Assembly: GCF_007096635.1 (NCBI RefSeq)
Contig: NZ_VKAA01000007.1
Coordinates: forward strand, 186,001-250,000
Source of the DNA: Mycolicibacterium sp. 018/SC-01/001
GTDB lineage: Bacteria > Actinomycetota > Actinomycetes > Mycobacteriales > Mycobacteriaceae
Length of the DNA: 64,000 bases
Reading direction: 5' to 3'
The notes beneath the pieces are model-generated. The model worked only from the letters and a program-made list of their open reading frames with translations. It ran no database searches and was not told the DNA's origin. Shown one piece after another: positions 40,140-48,294 of this stretch. The translations under genes were made by a program, and so were the position numbers. How positions within the stretch are numbered: position 1 is the stretch's first letter; every line of letters starts with the position of its first letter.

Positions 40140-40988
40140 ATGATGCGAGTGCTGGTGACCGGGGCGAACGGTGGAGTCGGCTCCACCATCATCGACCTGC
40201 TGAGGGAGACCGACGCCGAGGTGCGTGCGACGTGCCGGCGACCCGACCGACGGCGATGGCCGTCGGTGGACGTGGTGCCCGGCGACCTCGATGAGCCGCA
40301 GACACTGCGTCCGGCGCTGCGCAGTGTCGACGCCGTTTTTCTCGTCAGCTTCGCCCCACCGAAGGTCCTGCCTGACCTCGTCGAGGAGATGACAGCGGCC
40401 GGGGTCCAGAAGGTCGTCGTCCTGTCGACCATCGACACCACACGCACGGAGCAGTTCGTCGAGTACAACAAACAACGCCACCTCGCCGTCGAGAACGCGG
40501 CCATCGACGGCGGCTTCGCCACGGTCTGCCTACGCCCGGGCGCCTTCGCGCGCAATGCGATCCGCTTCTGGGCGCATCAGATCCGGGTCCACCGCAGCGT
40601 CGGATTGCCGTTCCCGGAATCCCAGCAGGCTCCGATTGCCGACGACGACATCGCCGCGGTCGGTGTCACGGCGCTCACTACGTCAACGCTCGACGGACAG
40701 AAGATCGTCCTCACCGGACCGGCCTCGCTGACGATGCGCGAACAGGTCGGCCTCATTGGTGACGCGATCTCTCATCCGATCGACATCACCGCGCTCTCGG
40801 ACACGCAAGCCCGGGCCCTGTACGGGCAGGTGCTGCCGCCGCAGTACCTGGATCTGCTGATGGCTCAGTGGGCCTTCGAAGTCACCGAGCCCGCCGAGGT
40901 CACCGACGCCGTGCCCACGATCACCGGCCGCCCGGCAATCCCGTTCGGCGACTGGGCTGTTCGCCACCGTGAGGCCTTCGTCGGTTGA
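40140..40988 (+). CDS. NmrA-like NAD(P)-binding Rossmann protein
   Basis: 282 residues. The N-terminal MRVLVTGANGGVGS nucleotide-binding motif, DVVPGDLDEPQTLRPAL and an atypical SDR layout without the Tyr-x3-Lys pair identify the NmrA/HSCARG group: redox-sensing regulators or quinone and isoflavone-type reductases. ATG 40140 has AAAGGA upstream; the longer frame from 40083 adds an unlikely basic leader. Three bases separate it from the convergent winged-helix gene. Confidence 0.85.
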   Translation: MMRVLVTGANGGVGSTIIDLLRETDAEVRATCRRPDRRRWPSVDVVPGDLDEPQTLRPALRSVDAVFLVSFAPPKVLPDLVEEMTAAGVQKVVVLSTIDTTRTEQFVEYNKQRHLAVENAAIDGGFATVCLRPGAFARNAIRFWAHQIRVHRSVGLPFPESQQAPIADDDIAAVGVTALTTSTLDGQKIVLTGPASLTMREQVGLIGDAISHPIDITALSDTQARALYGQVLPPQYLDLLMAQWAFEVTEPAEVTDAVPTITGRPAIPFGDWAVRHREAFVG

Positions 40989-40991
40989 CGA

Positions 40992-42158
40992 TCAGCGCTT
41001 GCACGCCGGGGACGGAAAGCGCGGGCTGACACGAACCCCCGCGAGCCAATCGGTGAGCTCCTCGGCGCGCGCGGAGAGGGCTTTCGCCGACCCGCGGTCC
41101 ACGTCCTCGAGCAGGACCAGTTCGACACGGCCCTCATCATTCTGGCGCCACGCGCCGACGACGCGGCCGTTCACCCACACGGTCGGCCCGGCGTTACCGT
41201 TGCGGTCGAACACGTCGCCGCGGTGCGGCCCGAGGTACCAGTCCCGGTCGAACCATCCCATCGTCGTCGGGTCCAATGACGGCAGCAGGGCGCACCACGG
41301 CTCGGCTCCATCGTCCTGATCGTCGCCCGGCAGCAGGTAGCCGGAGCTGTCGTCGAGCCGTACCTCTTCGGCCTCGATGGCGGACAACGCTTTTCGTGCC
41401 CAGGTCAGTGTGGTGCCGAACCACCACTTGATGTCGGTGAGCGTCGCGGGTCCGAAGGCGGCCAACCAGCGGCGCACCAGGTCGGCGCTCGCGGCATCCG
41501 CATCGGCCGCGGCCCACGGGCTGCCCAGCCACGACTCGACCGAGGTCCACCGGGGGCGCGACGTCAACCAGCCGCCGTCGTTGAGGCCGCGCACGATGTG
41601 ACCGCGGGCGGCCAGCACCGTCAGTACGCGCGGTGCGAGGTGGCCTTCCGCGCCGTAGGCCTTCCCCGGCGCGGGGTTGTACGTGCCGGCGAGTTCGGCC
41701 AACGCTTCTCGCAGTTCGCGGGCGCTGCAGGGGCCTTCTGCGCGCAGGTGGCGCACCACCGCGTCCTGCGCGGTGTCCAGCCAGGCCGCCCCGTCGACGG
41801 CCACGCCCGCACGTTCCACGTCGGCGGCCAGCCGGCGCGCCTCGTTGAGCGCCACCCGGTCGCTGGCCGCCGCCTGCACCGCGACGAGGTCCTCCTGACG
41901 CACCACCCACAGCGTCCTGCGCATCGCGAGATGCTTGACCACCGTGCGGTTCCGGTAGAGGGCGGCGTCGAGATCGTCGTGGACGAATCCCGGCAGGCGG
42001 GCCCACAGCGACAGGTAGGGCGTCGCGGGGTCCGTGGCGTGCAAGGCGACCAGGCGTTCGGTGACGCTTTCGACCGAGCCGGCCATCGGTGCCGTCGGGC
42101 TCAGCAACTGCCTCCGGGCCAGGCGGGCCCGGCGCTGCTCGACGGTGATGGTGCGCAC
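40992..42158 (-). CDS. Winged helix DNA-binding protein, AlkZ/YcaQ-related (HTH_42)
   Basis: 388 residues. Belongs by pattern to PF06224: RLVALHATDPATPYLSLWARL, VVKHLAMRRTLWVV, then later WFGTTLTWARKAL and LLPSLDPTTMGWFDRDWYLGPHR. Some relatives are DNA glycosylases with a Gln-x-Gln or Gln-x-Asp catalytic motif; here that position reads H40-A41-T42, so glycosylase activity is doubtful. GTG 42158 is chosen because TACGGT lies eight bases upstream and the domain starts there. Confidence 0.82.
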   Translation of the reverse strand: MRTITVEQRRARLARRQLLSPTAPMAGSVESVTERLVALHATDPATPYLSLWARLPGFVHDDLDAALYRNRTVVKHLAMRRTLWVVRQEDLVAVQAAASDRVALNEARRLAADVERAGVAVDGAAWLDTAQDAVVRHLRAEGPCSARELREALAELAGTYNPAPGKAYGAEGHLAPRVLTVLAARGHIVRGLNDGGWLTSRPRWTSVESWLGSPWAAADADAASADLVRRWLAAFGPATLTDIKWWFGTTLTWARKALSAIEAEEVRLDDSSGYLLPGDDQDDGAEPWCALLPSLDPTTMGWFDRDWYLGPHRGDVFDRNGNAGPTVWVNGRVVGAWRQNDEGRVELVLLEDVDRGSAKALSARAEELTDWLAGVRVSPRFPSPACKR

Positions 42159-42276
42159 GGCTCCCGACCGTAGCCGCCTCGTACGACACGGAAGTTGGGA
42201 TCGGTAGCCCGAGGGCCCCTTTTCACTGTTCTCACACGACGCCACCGAGGCGGAGTACGACGAAGGGAATCGAACG

Positions 42277-42756
42277 ATGAAGCGAATTGTCGCAGGTGTG
42301 ATCGGCCTGGCCGCGGGCACCGCCATGCTGGTGGGCTGCTCCAGCGACAAGGGGGCCCCGGCACCGAGCAGCAGCCAGCAGGCCACGGTCGCGCAAGGCG
42401 GCAGCACCGAGGTGAAGGTCGACGGCGCCGATCTGGCCGGACTCGATCTGAACTCCGTGACCTGCGTCAAGCAGGGCGGCAAGGTCACCGTCGCCAGCGG
42501 TGCTATCGGGGGTCAGCAGGGTCTGGGCATCGTGATGTCCGACGCGGCCACCCCGGTGGTCGAGTCGCTCGGCATGGTGGTCGACGGCAACGCCCTCGCG
42601 GTCGCCAACGCGATGGGAGCCAAGAGCGGATCGGCGGAGGTCAAGGTCGACGGCGACCGCTACACGATCACCGGTGAGGCAGTCGGTGCGGACATGCACA
42701 ATCCGATGGCCGGCATGATCACCAAGCCGTTCACGGTGACCGTCACCTGCAAGTAG
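42277..42756 (+). CDS. LpqH-like (19 kDa antigen family) lipoprotein
   Basis: 159 residues. Lipoprotein signal peptide with lipobox LVGC (C21). The mature part has the beta-rich LpqH pattern with two VTC cysteines (NSVTCVKQGGKVTVASG and the C-terminal FTVTVTCK) and GIVMSDAATPVVESLGMV. Family members are abundant immunogenic envelope lipoproteins of unclear function. ATG 42277 follows AAGGGAA. Confidence 0.9.
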   Translation: MKRIVAGVIGLAAGTAMLVGCSSDKGAPAPSSSQQATVAQGGSTEVKVDGADLAGLDLNSVTCVKQGGKVTVASGAIGGQQGLGIVMSDAATPVVESLGMVVDGNALAVANAMGAKSGSAEVKVDGDRYTITGEAVGADMHNPMAGMITKPFTVTVTCK

Positions 42757-42772
42757 GCCGATGTTCGTCCGA

Positions 42773-42801
42773 GCGGCGGGCGTGCCGCGCACGCCCGCCG
42801 C
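42773..42801 (+). terminator. Terminator of the LpqH-like gene
   Basis: A perfect 12-base stem (42773-42784 with 42790-42801) around five bases, followed by TTCCT. It ends four bases before the -10 box of the CHAT operon. Confidence 0.8.
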
Positions 42802-42805
42802 TTCC

Positions 42806-42811
42806 TATGAT
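42806..42811 (+). promoter_or_regulatory. -10 box of the TPR-CHAT operon
   Basis: TATGAT, six bases before GTG 42818, predicting a leaderless transcript for the four-gene operon. The upstream promoter half overlaps the terminator of the lipoprotein gene. Confidence 0.6.
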
Positions 42812-42817
42812 GACGCG

Positions 42818-44410
42818 GTGACGATCGAGCAGGATCTCGACAGGGCTCGTCACCTCGCGTTCGCCGCCGACGAGGAGGCGGCCAAGGAGCTGCTGCTCTC
42901 GCTGCTGCCCCTCGTCGAGGAGGCCGACCGCGACGACCTCGCACTGGAGGTCCTCGCCCAGCTCGGCGAGATCTATCTGGTACGCACCGCGTACGCCGGC
43001 GTCACCGAGGCCGTCACGCGCATCCGTGACTGCCTACGGGCCTACGCAGAGCTGAACTCGCCGGACCCGCAGATCGCACACATGACGTGCCGGTACACGC
43101 GGCGCGCCCTGTTCCTCGAGACGGGATACGCGGCCGCGCACGGTGAACACGAAACCGCCGCAACACTTTTGACATCGTTGATCGAGGAGGCCGGCATGTT
43201 GCCCGACATGGCGCCCGACCTCGCCCACGAGCACGCCTACCTCATCACCTACGCGCGCATCCTCTGCGCGGTCGCGCTGTGTGACGACGATCTGCACGTA
43301 CAGTCCCTGCCTCTGTGGCAGCAGGTGCTCGACGCGATCGACGGGCCCGGCGACGGAACCGAGCACGCCGACGCGCTGCGGGTGCTCGCCGGCACCGGCT
43401 ACGGACGGTTCTGCGTGGAGACGGGCCGACTGACCGAAGCGGAGCCGTGGCTGCGGCGCGCCGGCGCCCGCGCGAAGGCGCGCAACTGGCGGCTGGCGGT
43501 CGCGCGCACCCAGTTGGAGCGGGCGACGGCCGCCTGGGCTGCCGGCGATCGGCCGCGAGCCCAGGATCTGGTCCACGAGGCATATCCCGCGATCGCCGAC
43601 CACGTTCGGGCGCACGATGTTTCACGGTGCTGGCTCTACTTCGGGCTGATCGCGATCTCCGTCGGCGCCTACGACGATGCAGACGAGCGCCTCAGCCATG
43701 CCGAACGGCACTGGCGCGAACTCGGTCGCCCCCTACACATCCACCGAATCCTGTTGCAGCGCAGCTGGGTCGACATCTTCCGGGGCGACTTCACGGCGGC
43801 AGCGACCCGCGTCGAGGAGGCCAGGGAGCTCCTCGACGCCTGGCCTCGCCACAGCTGGCTGCAGTACGCCCGCCTCGACGACCACGTCGGCACGCTGCTG
43901 CGCGCCCGAGCACAGGCCGATCCGGCCGGTGCCGAGCAGAAGCTGGCCGAGGCGGCCGAGCTGAAGATCCCTGCCGCCCTGGCGGTCGACTCGGTGCGAT
44001 ACTCGATCGCCGACGCCGACGCCCGGATGCGCTGGGCCACCTACGTCTCCTCCCGCATGCTCGCGGGCGCATTCGCCGTCGCCTGGGAGTGGGGCAATCG
44101 AGAACTGCTCGGCGAGCTCATCGAATACCACTGCGCACGAGGGGCTTTCATCGCGCCGGAGACGCAGACCGCGGCCTGGGCCCATACCGCCACGGCCACC
44201 GTCCCGGTCGAGGAGGCCGACGAGTACGCGCTGGTCGCCTCCGGAGGTGCGGCGGTCGGTGCCGGCGCGCTGACACGGCTGGGCGCGCTGCCGCCGCTGC
44301 GCATGGATCCCGGCGGCGACCTGGTGCTGCGCCGGTACCGGGAACTCGCGGCGGCCCGGTACGGCCGCGAGGTCATCGCCGCCGAGAGCGAGTGGTCCAC
44401 ATGGCCGTGA
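42818..44410 (+). CDS. TPR-like helical repeat protein of a CHAT protease operon
   Basis: 530 residues, almost entirely alpha-helical, with repeated pairs of helices of TPR spacing, for example residues around ELLLSLLPLVEEADRDDLALEVLAQLGEIYLV and GTGYGRFCVETGRLTEAEPWLRRAGARAKARNW. No catalytic motif and no membrane segment. In other bacteria TPR proteins scaffold or sense for CHAT proteases. GTG 42818 is chosen from the -10 box at 42806; the frame opens at 42761. Its last ten bases overlap the CHAT gene. Confidence 0.75.
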   Translation: MTIEQDLDRARHLAFAADEEAAKELLLSLLPLVEEADRDDLALEVLAQLGEIYLVRTAYAGVTEAVTRIRDCLRAYAELNSPDPQIAHMTCRYTRRALFLETGYAAAHGEHETAATLLTSLIEEAGMLPDMAPDLAHEHAYLITYARILCAVALCDDDLHVQSLPLWQQVLDAIDGPGDGTEHADALRVLAGTGYGRFCVETGRLTEAEPWLRRAGARAKARNWRLAVARTQLERATAAWAAGDRPRAQDLVHEAYPAIADHVRAHDVSRCWLYFGLIAISVGAYDDADERLSHAERHWRELGRPLHIHRILLQRSWVDIFRGDFTAAATRVEEARELLDAWPRHSWLQYARLDDHVGTLLRARAQADPAGAEQKLAEAAELKIPAALAVDSVRYSIADADARMRWATYVSSRMLAGAFAVAWEWGNRELLGELIEYHCARGAFIAPETQTAAWAHTATATVPVEEADEYALVASGGAAVGAGALTRLGALPPLRMDPGGDLVLRRYRELAAARYGREVIAAESEWSTWP

Positions 44411-45603
44411 CCGCCGACCACCTGCTGTTGCGCTATGCCGACGTCGGTGTCGCCACCTACGCCAGCCTGCGCGTGGTGGGGCGGCCGGACACCACGGTGA
44501 CCTGGGTGCTGGACGAGACCGCGATGGCCACCGTGCAGGATCTGCTGGCCGACGCGCTGCCCGACCCCCGACCCCGGGAAACCATCGCCGACGCCGTGGA
44601 ACGCGCCGTCGCCGCAGGCTCGTTCGCCTCCGCCAGCGCCGAACAGCACCTGGCGGAGGTGCTCGGCGAGCTCCTCCTGCCCGAGCCGGCGTGGCGGCTG
44701 CTCGCCGCGCACGCGGCAGTGACCGACGCCGTCCTGTTCGCCGCCCCCGCCGCCCGGCTGGCGCAGGTGCCGTGGTCGATCCTCGCGATGCCCGGTGACG
44801 GCAGGCGCCTGATCGAGCTGGTCGACATCCTGCTCGCCGCCCCGCCCAACATCGCCAACGCGGCCCGCCGGCCCGCACCGTGGCGGCCCGACCGTGCGCC
44901 GCTGTTCGTGCTGGACCCGCGCGTGCCTACCCAGCGGCCGGACTCGGCGCTCGGCTCGGTGCTGGGCCGGCCGGACCCGGACACCCCGGTCGCCCGCCAC
45001 TTCGCGGCCGTGATGAGCCGGCGGGAGGTGCTGCCCCCAGCGGGCTCCGCCGTCGAGTTGTTCCGGCGTACAGAGGCCGACCGCGGTTGGCTGGCCACCC
45101 AGTTACGCCGCGAACCGGGCCGGCTGCTCTATGTCGGGCACGCCACCGCTGCCGACGGAGACGTCGGCCTCGCCGACCGCGCGGCCATACACCTCGCCGA
45201 AGCCGAACCGCTCAGCGCGGGCGAGTTGATGGCCGCCGCGCTGCCGATGCCGGCGCGGGTCGCGTTGCTCGCCTGCGCCTCGGGTGGCGACTACCGGTTC
45301 GACGAAGCCACCGGACTGGTCGCGGCACTCATCCTCAACGGTGCGGTGCTGGTGACCGCGACCCTCTGGTCGTTGCCGACGACCGCCGGCTTCCGCCGAT
45401 TCGCCAGTGCCGCAACCGAATCAGCCGATCCGATGGGCGACGTCGTTGTCGCCGTCGACACCGCCCACGACGCCCCCGAGGCGGGCCGGGCCGTCAATGC
45501 CTGGCAGCGCGCCCAGCTCGCTCGCTGGCGCTCCGGGGACGGCACCGCGAGCCCGCTGTACTGGGCCGCGCTGGTCACCTTCGCCGTGGATGGTGCCCGA
45601 TGA
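44401..45603 (+). CDS. CHAT-domain caspase-like protease
   Basis: 400 residues. The C-terminal half (about 160-400) is a CHAT domain, a clan CD cysteine protease related to caspases and separase. The catalytic dyad is intact: H247 in LLYVGHATA and C292 in VALLACASGGDYR; the family end motif SPLYWAALVTF is also present. The N-terminal 160 residues are unique to this protein family as far as I can see. Start ATG 44401 lies inside the end of the TPR gene; its stop overlaps the next start (ATGA). The substrate is likely encoded nearby, by analogy with other CHAT systems. Confidence 0.85.
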   Translation: MAVTADHLLLRYADVGVATYASLRVVGRPDTTVTWVLDETAMATVQDLLADALPDPRPRETIADAVERAVAAGSFASASAEQHLAEVLGELLLPEPAWRLLAAHAAVTDAVLFAAPAARLAQVPWSILAMPGDGRRLIELVDILLAAPPNIANAARRPAPWRPDRAPLFVLDPRVPTQRPDSALGSVLGRPDPDTPVARHFAAVMSRREVLPPAGSAVELFRRTEADRGWLATQLRREPGRLLYVGHATAADGDVGLADRAAIHLAEAEPLSAGELMAAALPMPARVALLACASGGDYRFDEATGLVAALILNGAVLVTATLWSLPTTAGFRRFASAATESADPMGDVVVAVDTAHDAPEAGRAVNAWQRAQLARWRSGDGTASPLYWAALVTFAVDGAR

Positions 45604-46952
45604 CGGTCATGGATCTGGACGTGACTGCCTATTCTGTTCGCGTGAGCGCGGAAGCCGGGCAATCGGTGGGCGTGCGGCACCCGCGCCGCGCGGTGATCGA
45701 CGCCGCGTGGCGGGCGATCGGTCCGGGCGTCGAGTGCCTCAGCGGTGACGACGGTGCCCCGCTGACGCGCACCGTCAAACGCATCATCGATCCGCTGGTG
45801 CTGCGGCTGCGGGTCAACACCCGCTACTCCGCGCCGGTCGTCACCGCAGAGGTGGCTGCGGAGATGCACCGCGCGATCCTCGAGCAGGCCGCGACCCTGC
45901 AGAACACCGCCGCGTGGTTCGACGTGCTCAAGCGCGAGCGCCGTCGGCTGCGCATCACCCAGGGCAACGCCCAGGAGCTGTACTTCCCGGTCTGCTACGA
46001 GCTCGCCGTCACCAGTGGCGTGGCGGATGCCGCCGAGGCCGAGCGCGTGCTGCGCGACGTGCACGCCGACCGGGACCGCACTGCCATCGACCTGCTGAAC
46101 GCTCACGTCGCCGATGCCGCCGTCGTCGCTGAACTCGACGGGCAACTCGACCGGGCGTGGCGCGACGTCCGCCCCGGGCCGGAGCCCGGCGAACCGTTCT
46201 TCGCGGGCCTGGGCACTGTGCTGGCCGACGGTGCGGGCCACACCGCCGGTGCGACGCGGGCGCGTCTGTGGTCGGCACTGGTCGACGACATGACGCCGTA
46301 CAACCTCGGTGCGGCCGCCCGGCTCGACGGCTCGGCCCTGCCGTGGTCGCTGCCCGACCTGGGATTGTCGTCGACCCAGCCCCAGCAGCGTCCGGTCGTG
46401 ACGCGGCCGACGCGGGTCGAGGGGGAGCGGCCGCTCGACCGCAGCGTCGTGGACCGGGTACGCGCGACGCTGCGCCGCGGCATGGATCGCGACGAGCTGC
46501 CCGACATCGCGCTGCTGTGCGCCGAGGAGGTGGACCGCTGCGCCGCGCCGTGGGGCCTGCTGGGCGAGGACAAGCAGGCGACGCTGCTCGCCGGCATCGA
46601 GGTGGCGACCGATCTCGCCCCGCTGGATCCCGCCGCCCGTCCCCGGTACGGGCTCTCCGCGCGCATCCAGGTCCGGCTGCGCAAGGAGGCCTACGTCCTG
46701 CACGCCCGTCGCTACCTGGCCGACGGCGCGGCGGTGCATCCCCGTCAGCAGCAGGTCATCGACGAGCTCGCCAGCTTCCGCCGGCCGTACCTGAACCGGC
46801 TGTGGGCGCGGCTGCACGGCCGCGACGTGTGGCAGGAACCGTGTTCGGACGCCGACGACGTGCGCGCACTGCTCGACGGCGTCGCCCGATCGGTCAGCCT
46901 GGACCACCGGCAGCGCATCAAAGCGATGCTCGGCGCGGAGGGTGCGGCGTGA
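45600..46952 (+). CDS. Unrecognised protein of the TPR-CHAT operon (third gene)
   Basis: 450 residues; I do not recognise a family. It is predicted mostly helical, with an N-terminal block (residues 1-220, including RITQGNAQELYFPVCYELAVTSGVAD), a proline-rich linker around LGLSSTQPQQRPVVTRP, and a C-terminal helical block from DELPDIALLCAEEVDRC onward. No signal peptide or membrane helix. Its ATG overlaps the CHAT stop by four bases, so it is made together with the protease. It could be a substrate, adaptor or inhibitor of the protease; this is inference only. Confidence 0.75.
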   Translation: MTVMDLDVTAYSVRVSAEAGQSVGVRHPRRAVIDAAWRAIGPGVECLSGDDGAPLTRTVKRIIDPLVLRLRVNTRYSAPVVTAEVAAEMHRAILEQAATLQNTAAWFDVLKRERRRLRITQGNAQELYFPVCYELAVTSGVADAAEAERVLRDVHADRDRTAIDLLNAHVADAAVVAELDGQLDRAWRDVRPGPEPGEPFFAGLGTVLADGAGHTAGATRARLWSALVDDMTPYNLGAAARLDGSALPWSLPDLGLSSTQPQQRPVVTRPTRVEGERPLDRSVVDRVRATLRRGMDRDELPDIALLCAEEVDRCAAPWGLLGEDKQATLLAGIEVATDLAPLDPAARPRYGLSARIQVRLRKEAYVLHARRYLADGAAVHPRQQQVIDELASFRRPYLNRLWARLHGRDVWQEPCSDADDVRALLDGVARSVSLDHRQRIKAMLGAEGAA

Positions 46953-48046
46953 TGAAGATCCACAACGACGCCGGTGTGTGGACCACGGGTTCGGCCCCGC
47001 CGGCACCGCCGCTGACGGCGGTGCTCGAGGTCGCCGGTGCCGTGCTGAGCTGGCCGGTCGACGACGCCGAGGCGGGCCCGCAGATCGCGTTCACCGATGT
47101 GGGGCGGGCGGAGTGGCTGTGGCGGGTCGTGGGGCCCGATGGGCACGGGGCGGTCGTGACGGCGCTGCTGGACGGAGACGCCGACGCCGGGAACGACACC
47201 GTCGATCTGCCGGGCGTCGATCTGGAGCCCACCTCGTTGAGCGCGCTGCGCCGACTGGCCTTCGGGCACTGGCTGCGGCGGTGGTGGCCGGCGAGCCGGC
47301 AGGACGGCATCGCCGACCTCGACATGGCGTTGCTCGACGGGGAAGTGGCGGTACTGACCGAGGCGATGCAGGAGTTCTTCGACGCCGATGCGTTCGATGC
47401 CGACGTCGCCGATCTGCTCGCCCCGCATGCGCCGCTGTTCGGTGTGCTTGCCCGGCATGACGATTCGCGGATCGCCGGGTTGGCGCAGGCGTGCCTGGCG
47501 CTCGCCGAGGACATCGGCGTCGCGGTGGACGAGCCCGCCACGGTGGAGCGGCGCCGGGATGATTACGCGCTGGCGGCGGGGCCGGGGAGCCGGACGGGTC
47601 GGCCTGGCGAGGCGATCGCCGAAGGGCGCGATTCGGTGCGCTGGTCGGCGGTGCCGCCGGGAGTCTTCGACGCCGCCGAGAACACCGTCGCCTGGTCCGT
47701 GGAGTCGATCGGGACGACTGTCGCCGCGCTGATGCGCACCGAGGTGTGGGGGGCCGCATCACCGGAGGGCATCCCGGTTCGGTTCAGCAGCGGCGCCTAC
47801 GCGGGTACCGGCGCGTTGGACGCGACCGGTGCCGCCACCGTGCCCCTGTTCGACGGCGCAGATCCGCTGAGCGAGGACGTGGCCTGGGACCACGATTGGC
47901 GGGACGTGACGGTGACGGTGGGCGCCGAGGCCGACGAATCCGCGTCCGCGCGTGACCGAGTGCGTGCGCTCGCGCGCTCACGGCTCACGGTGACAGGTGC
48001 CGACGCGTTCCTGGCCGAACGTCTGGCCGCCGACGCCGACTACTGA
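46952..48046 (+). CDS. Unrecognised acidic protein of the TPR-CHAT operon (fourth gene)
   Basis: 364 residues, strongly acidic, no recognised domain. The first half looks alpha/beta (LEVAGAVLSWPVDDAE; RAEWLWRVVG), the centre is helical (LFGVLARHDDSRIAGLAQACLALAEDIG) and the last 150 residues look beta-rich (GVFDAAENTVAWSVESIGTTVAALM, IPVRFSSGAYAGTGALD). ATG 46952 shares one base with the preceding stop; a GTG at 46949 is the alternative. Its end overlaps the convergent 81-residue gene by seven bases. Likely a functional partner of the protease. Confidence 0.75.
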   Translation: MKIHNDAGVWTTGSAPPAPPLTAVLEVAGAVLSWPVDDAEAGPQIAFTDVGRAEWLWRVVGPDGHGAVVTALLDGDADAGNDTVDLPGVDLEPTSLSALRRLAFGHWLRRWWPASRQDGIADLDMALLDGEVAVLTEAMQEFFDADAFDADVADLLAPHAPLFGVLARHDDSRIAGLAQACLALAEDIGVAVDEPATVERRRDDYALAAGPGSRTGRPGEAIAEGRDSVRWSAVPPGVFDAAENTVAWSVESIGTTVAALMRTEVWGAASPEGIPVRFSSGAYAGTGALDATGAATVPLFDGADPLSEDVAWDHDWRDVTVTVGAEADESASARDRVRALARSRLTVTGADAFLAERLAADADY

Positions 48047-48285
48047 GAGTCGCCCCGGCCGTCGCGCATGGACTCCCGGATCTGCGCCAGTCGCTCGGCG
48101 GCCGCGCGCTGCCGCGCGTCGTACTGCTGGGCGGCGGTCCGGCCCTCCGGGGTCTCGGCGGCCAGTTCGGCCGAGCCCAGCGACGTCGCGTACCGGTTCT
48201 CGATCTTGTCGCGGACCGCGTCGAACGTCGGCACTCCGTCCTCGGTGTAACCGCTCTCGGCGGGAACGGCGGGGTCGTCGGGCAT
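48040..48285 (-). CDS. Small conserved mycobacterial protein (81 residues)
   Basis: Hydrophilic, helical protein with no known domain: GVPTFDAVRDKIENRYATSLGSAELA, then a charged helix AAQQYDARQRAAAERLAQIRESM. I recall close relatives as short hypothetical proteins in mycobacteria. A TAGCCT box (48292-48297) six bases before ATG 48285 predicts a leaderless start; the box overlaps the stop codon of the upstream esterase gene. Confidence 0.72.
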   Translation of the reverse strand: MPDDPAVPAESGYTEDGVPTFDAVRDKIENRYATSLGSAELAAETPEGRTAAQQYDARQRAAAERLAQIRESMRDGRGDSQ

Positions 48286-48294
48286 GGCCCCAGG

